Part shown: in pieces, positions 52,845 to 55,667 of the stretch
Layout: every line of letters begins with the position of its first letter
Numbering within the stretch: the first letter of the stretch is position 1
Origin: Rhizosphaericola sp047606825
GTDB taxonomy: Bacteria > Bacteroidota > Bacteroidia > Chitinophagales > Chitinophagaceae
DNA: 55,667 nucleotides
Direction of reading: 5' to 3'
Assembly (NCBI GenBank): GCA_047606825.1
Contig: JASGDY010000123.1
Location: 1-55,667, forward strand
Made by a program: the position numbers and the translations under genes
Notes under the pieces: generated by a model
Database searches by the model: none
Told to the model about the DNA's origin: nothing
The model's input: the letters and a program-made list of their open reading frames with translations, nothing else

Positions 52845-53987
52845 CTAAAGTCTTTCCACCGCCCTGAACCATCTTTCCGGAATTTCATTGTTTGCAGCTA
52901 GGACGTAGTCATTGTGGCTGCAAGGGATGAAGCCAGTGTGCGGAACCTCCATCCACCAGCGCCCGGTGATTCTGCTTTGCAGAAAACGGGAATCCATTTC
53001 GGCAAAACATAGATGGAACTCGTTGTAATGCTCTTTGTGTGTGATAGGTTTTTCCGCTTTGTTTTGGCGGATGCCGTCCATCAGATACCACAGAATATGG
53101 CTGATTTGTTTGGCTGTCATGCCGTGGCGGTCTTCTTCCTGCTTGTAACCGTAGATGCCGATGGTGGACATCTTGGAGGACAGTCCGGCGTATTGCATGA
53201 GTGTGCAGGCTTCCTCGCCGTCGAAACCATTGGGCGTAAAGATATTGGCAGGAGCATGGGCATACTGAATCGCCGCTATGTCAAAACTCATCATGTCGCA
53301 GGAGCGTATGATGGGTTCCATTTCTTCTATCTTTTCTTTTACTTTCCCCACCCGGAAACAGTCAAATCCCAGTTTGTCGATTGTCTGCAACATTCCCGGA
53401 TGCACCAGGTAGCTCTGGAAACCGATGTGGTTGTATTGTTTCAAGAAATTAGGTTCGCGTGTAAACAATGGCAAAAGGAAGTTGTCGATAGGTAGCGGGC
53501 TGTCCATGTCCATGTCGATACGGGCATCGACACACACGGCTTCCATGACTTGGTTAAGGGAGGCGTAAGCGTCGTATTGAGCCGTTGTGAGGTCGTGGCT
53601 GCCGCCCAGGACGACGATTTTTTTCCCCGAGGGGATGATTTCTTTCAGTACGGCACTCAGTCCCGCATACGTGTCCTGCATGGTCAGTCCCGAACGGACA
53701 TTGCCAAGATCGGCGACTTTCACGTCATCATGCCATTGGTAGAGCCTATAAAATTGTTCGCGTATGGCATTGGGCGTTTCGTCGTCGATTTTGGCACCGA
53801 AAGCACCACGCGAATCCCCGCATCCGACCAATATCAGGTCTACATCGTCCAATACAGGCAGCGTCCCTTCGTTGGCCAATATATGTCTACCCAACTGGGT
53901 CTGCCGGAATCCTTCGTCGCCGGACAGGCGGATTGTGTCAATCGGAATCAAAAAGTCGGATAATCCCTCAAGTGATATTGTAGACAT
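52845..53987 (-). CDS. Arginase-fold protein, formimidoylglutamase-like
   Basis: A 380-residue member of the ureohydrolase superfamily, whose members hydrolyse guanidino or formimino groups with two Mn ions. The fold motifs are present but altered: GGSHD (His131, usually GGDH), VDARIDM (Asp154 and Asp158 kept, the middle His replaced by Arg156) and SFDIAAI (Asp236 kept, second Asp replaced by Ala238). Two of six expected metal ligands are thus changed. Bacteroidota formimidoylglutamase-annotated proteins often look like this, so the role in histidine degradation is a guess. No hut genes are adjacent. It has its own -7 box. Confidence 0.82.
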   Translation of the reverse strand: MSTISLEGLSDFLIPIDTIRLSGDEGFRQTQLGRHILANEGTLPVLDDVDLILVGCGDSRGAFGAKIDDETPNAIREQFYRLYQWHDDVKVADLGNVRSGLTMQDTYAGLSAVLKEIIPSGKKIVVLGGSHDLTTAQYDAYASLNQVMEAVCVDARIDMDMDSPLPIDNFLLPLFTREPNFLKQYNHIGFQSYLVHPGMLQTIDKLGFDCFRVGKVKEKIEEMEPIIRSCDMMSFDIAAIQYAHAPANIFTPNGFDGEEACTLMQYAGLSSKMSTIGIYGYKQEEDRHGMTAKQISHILWYLMDGIRQNKAEKPITHKEHYNEFHLCFAEMDSRFLQSRITGRWWMEVPHTGFIPCSHNDYVLAANNEIPERWFRAVERL

Positions 53988-54007
53988 GGGTAAAAAGCTT
54001 GAAAATG

Positions 54008-54015
54008 CAAACCTA
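54008..54015 (-). promoter_or_regulatory. TAnnTTTG -7 box of the arginase-like gene
   Basis: Reads TAGGTTTG on the minus strand, 20 nt before the start codon. Confidence 0.5.
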
Positions 54016-54059
54016 CTTAATGTTAAGGAAAAAGTAAAAGGCTGGGTGCTAAATCGTGG

Positions 54060-55235
54060 CTAGCCAGGCATATCGGCCCGCCGCGTTCCCTTATATAGCT
54101 CATACATCAACAGCCTACAATCAATCTTACTGCTGAAAAATTCTGTTCTGCGCTTGGGTTTGAGGCCGACTTTTTTAGCAAGGTCGAGATTCCCGGTGAA
54201 GATATAGCCTGTGTATCCCGCGCATTTTTGTTTAAAAAAATCGCCGATGCGATGGTAGGTTTCTTCCAACTGCTCGATGTCGCCGAGGCGAAGCCCGTAT
54301 TCGGGATTGAGTATGACAATACCGTTACCGCTTTCCGGTATGGTCGTTTCGCCGAAGTCGCAGGTTTGCAGTTCGATGAAGTCCAATACGCCGGCAACGT
54401 TGGCATTGAGCCGGGTCGTTTTGATGGCTTCGCGGCTATGGTCGGAAGCGACTATTTTGAGGCTGGGGATTTCGGCGATGGATGTTTTTAATTTTTCCAT
54501 TTCTTCGGCATAGACTTCCTCCTCGTAGCCGAGGATGTGCATGAAGCCATAGTTGTCGCGGAACAATCCAGGATAGCGGTTGGTCGCAATCAAGGCCGCC
54601 TCGATCGCCAACGTCCCCGAACCGCACATCGGGTTGACGAAAGGCGATTTTCGATCCCAGTTTGTAGCCAATACGACTGCCGCAGCCAAGGCTTCCAGCA
54701 TCGGCGCTTTGCCCGGATATTTGCGGTAGCCGTGGCGGCCTAGCGAATGTCCGGAAGTGTCGATGAACAATTCGGCTTCCTCGTTTTTCCAATACAAATG
54801 AATAACCGCCGCTTCGGGATCTGACCCCGTATTGGGACGACGCCCCGTCTTGGTCCGCATACGGTCAACAACCGCGTCCTTGACCTTGACATTGGCATAC
54901 ATGCTGTTGGCGATGGTCGGGTGCGTGACATTGCTCGTCACCGTAAAATACGTGTTGATGGGCAGCATCGTTTCCCAAGCGATGCTTTTGGCGACGTTGT
55001 ATATATCGTCTGGGCTGTCCGCCTCAAATTTTTTCAGGCTGTACAGAATCTGGCTGGCGCAGCGCAACCGCAGGTTGAGCGTGATGCAGTCCAGCAAAGT
55101 TCCCGTGAGTTTGACACCGGTCAGGAAAACTTCTTCGGGTTCAAATCCCAATGCTCTTACTTCTTCGGAAAGAAAAGGTGCCAGGCGGTTGTGGCAAGTA
55201 ATGGTGATGTCCCCCGTTTTCCTGAATGAAATCAT
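54060..55235 (-). CDS. THUMP-domain rRNA methyltransferase (RlmL/YpsC type)
   Basis: A 391-residue class I SAM methyltransferase. An N-terminal ferredoxin-like and THUMP region (about 1-155) is followed by VNPMCGSGTLAIEAALIATN (SAM-binding motif I) and NPEYGLRLGD, the catalytic NPPY-type motif with Glu for the second Pro. The family places N2-methylguanine on 23S rRNA (G2445 in E. coli RlmL). The C-terminal RlmK part of E. coli RlmKL is absent, as usual outside enterics. I start at ATG 55235; the longer frame has no THUMP resemblance. Confidence 0.93.
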   Translation of the reverse strand: MISFRKTGDITITCHNRLAPFLSEEVRALGFEPEEVFLTGVKLTGTLLDCITLNLRLRCASQILYSLKKFEADSPDDIYNVAKSIAWETMLPINTYFTVTSNVTHPTIANSMYANVKVKDAVVDRMRTKTGRRPNTGSDPEAAVIHLYWKNEEAELFIDTSGHSLGRHGYRKYPGKAPMLEALAAAVVLATNWDRKSPFVNPMCGSGTLAIEAALIATNRYPGLFRDNYGFMHILGYEEEVYAEEMEKLKTSIAEIPSLKIVASDHSREAIKTTRLNANVAGVLDFIELQTCDFGETTIPESGNGIVILNPEYGLRLGDIEQLEETYHRIGDFFKQKCAGYTGYIFTGNLDLAKKVGLKPKRRTEFFSSKIDCRLLMYELYKGTRRADMPG

Positions 55236-55257
55236 CTGTGTCGTTCTTTTGTGGGTG

Positions 55258-55265
55258 CGAAGATA
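55258..55265 (-). promoter_or_regulatory. -7 box variant of the THUMP methyltransferase
   Basis: Reads TATCTTCG on the minus strand, one mismatch to consensus, 22 nt before the start codon; the following CGCACCCA is shared with trpS. Confidence 0.35.
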
Positions 55266-55319
55266 GTTATTACACGGAAAGTCGGAGGGCGGAAAGACCG
55301 AAAATTGGGAGTCGTGCAT

Positions 55320-55667
55320 CTAAGATCTGAAAAGCTAAAAGTATTTACGCTTCTGTCCTCCGGACTTCCCAGGACAAAGGCATCTAAATGTTCATATAGA
55401 AAAACCATCTGTTACTTTGTGTTGATACAAAGTAACCAAAACTACGCACACCAAAATGTATTTCCAATGGCGTTCATGAGGGTTACGCCGTTGAAGTCGT
55501 CGGGAGGCGAACTAGGCGAAGCGTCTCACCCATGCCATTGAAAAAACGATATTAGTAACTATAGAATGACAATAAGATCAAGCTGTCCGTTTCTTTTCAG
55601 CATCAACAGAAGGATGGAATATTCCAACATTTTTCGGCTTTTAGTATAGCACTTGGTCCTGCGCCTC
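55320..55667. other. Right edge, no supported gene
   Basis: No gene with recognisable motifs. GTTACTTTGT and ACAAAGTAAC (55411-55436) form a perfect 10-bp hairpin around GTTGAT, a wording common near dispersed repeats. The rest could be the 3' flank of a gene outside the window. Confidence 0.45.

Noticed and set aside
54289..54330. Damaged catalytic motif in the THUMP methyltransferase (NPEY for NPPY)
   Set aside because: The remaining GLRLG context is intact and, from memory, Glu at this position is usual in Bacteroidota members, so it is not a defect.
55251..55541. Open frame of 96 codons at the right edge
   Set aside because: No motif, overlaps the promoter of the THUMP gene and a hairpin; likely chance.
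1..55667. CRISPR array, tRNA or rRNA genes, complete IS or integrase
   Set aside because: No regularly spaced direct repeats, no cloverleaf or CCA-end pattern and no transposase or integrase motif were seen on either strand.

Overview
The window is a chromosomal piece of a Bacteroidota genome, probably a Chitinophagaceae-type member. Evidence: a SusC/SusD pair with a GH92 alpha-mannosidase, a lipoprotein-type TamL, very long NtrY-like membrane kinases, formimidoylglutamase-like arginase relatives, many TAnnTTTG-type -7 boxes close to start codons, and little Shine-Dalgarno signal. TGA, TAA and TAG all serve as ordinary stops. I see no tRNA, rRNA, CRISPR array, prophage or complete insertion sequence. 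Most of the window is ordinary housekeeping DNA with some accessory insertions.

Layout. 0.4-5.2 kb (minus strand): mazG, a 1262-residue NtrY-like kinase and a small HExxH protein translationally coupled to it. 5.8-10.5 kb (plus): a TetR regulator with a tandem operator drives an EmrA/EmrB/TolC-like tripartite drug exporter. 10.9-17.2 kb: metF, an alpha/beta hydrolase with pnuC, an AI-2E family permease, an RsmI-like methylase, a secreted unknown and a ComB-like phosphatase. 17.5-18.1 kb: an AT-richer VapBC-like toxin-antitoxin pair. 18.1-27.9 kb: a small polysaccharide-utilization locus (GH92, LytS/LytTR two-component pair, SusC, SusD) whose SusC signal peptide is interrupted by an in-frame TGA. 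28-33 kb: hemW, then an AT-richer two-gene operon (COG0523 GTPase plus TonB-dependent receptor) behind two near-palindromic boxes that look like metal (zinc/Zur-type) operators. 33-39 kb: YebC, a YtxH-like protein, a Tat-exported phosphocholine-type phospholipase C, a secreted unknown and a ROK sugar kinase lacking the family's zinc cysteines. 39-46.6 kb: tamL, an RNA 2'-O-methyltransferase, a PIN-toxin remnant, trpS, a deoxynucleoside kinase and argS. 47-55 kb: an RRM protein and a cold-shock protein, pepT, lutABC, an arginase-fold protein with altered metal ligands and a THUMP methyltransferase.

The most notable non-coding signal is a dispersed element of about 139 bp present twice in opposite orientation (14631-14770 and 42704-42841). 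It has terminal inverted repeats and a central perfect GC-rich palindrome (34 nt in one copy, 48 nt in the other); a decayed relative lies near 49.6 kb. A second repeat family occurs near 46.9 and 52.75 kb. I did not find a clearly new multi-gene system. The best leads are the dispersed palindromic element, the interrupted SusC signal peptide, the metal-operator-controlled GTPase/receptor operon and the toxin remnant.
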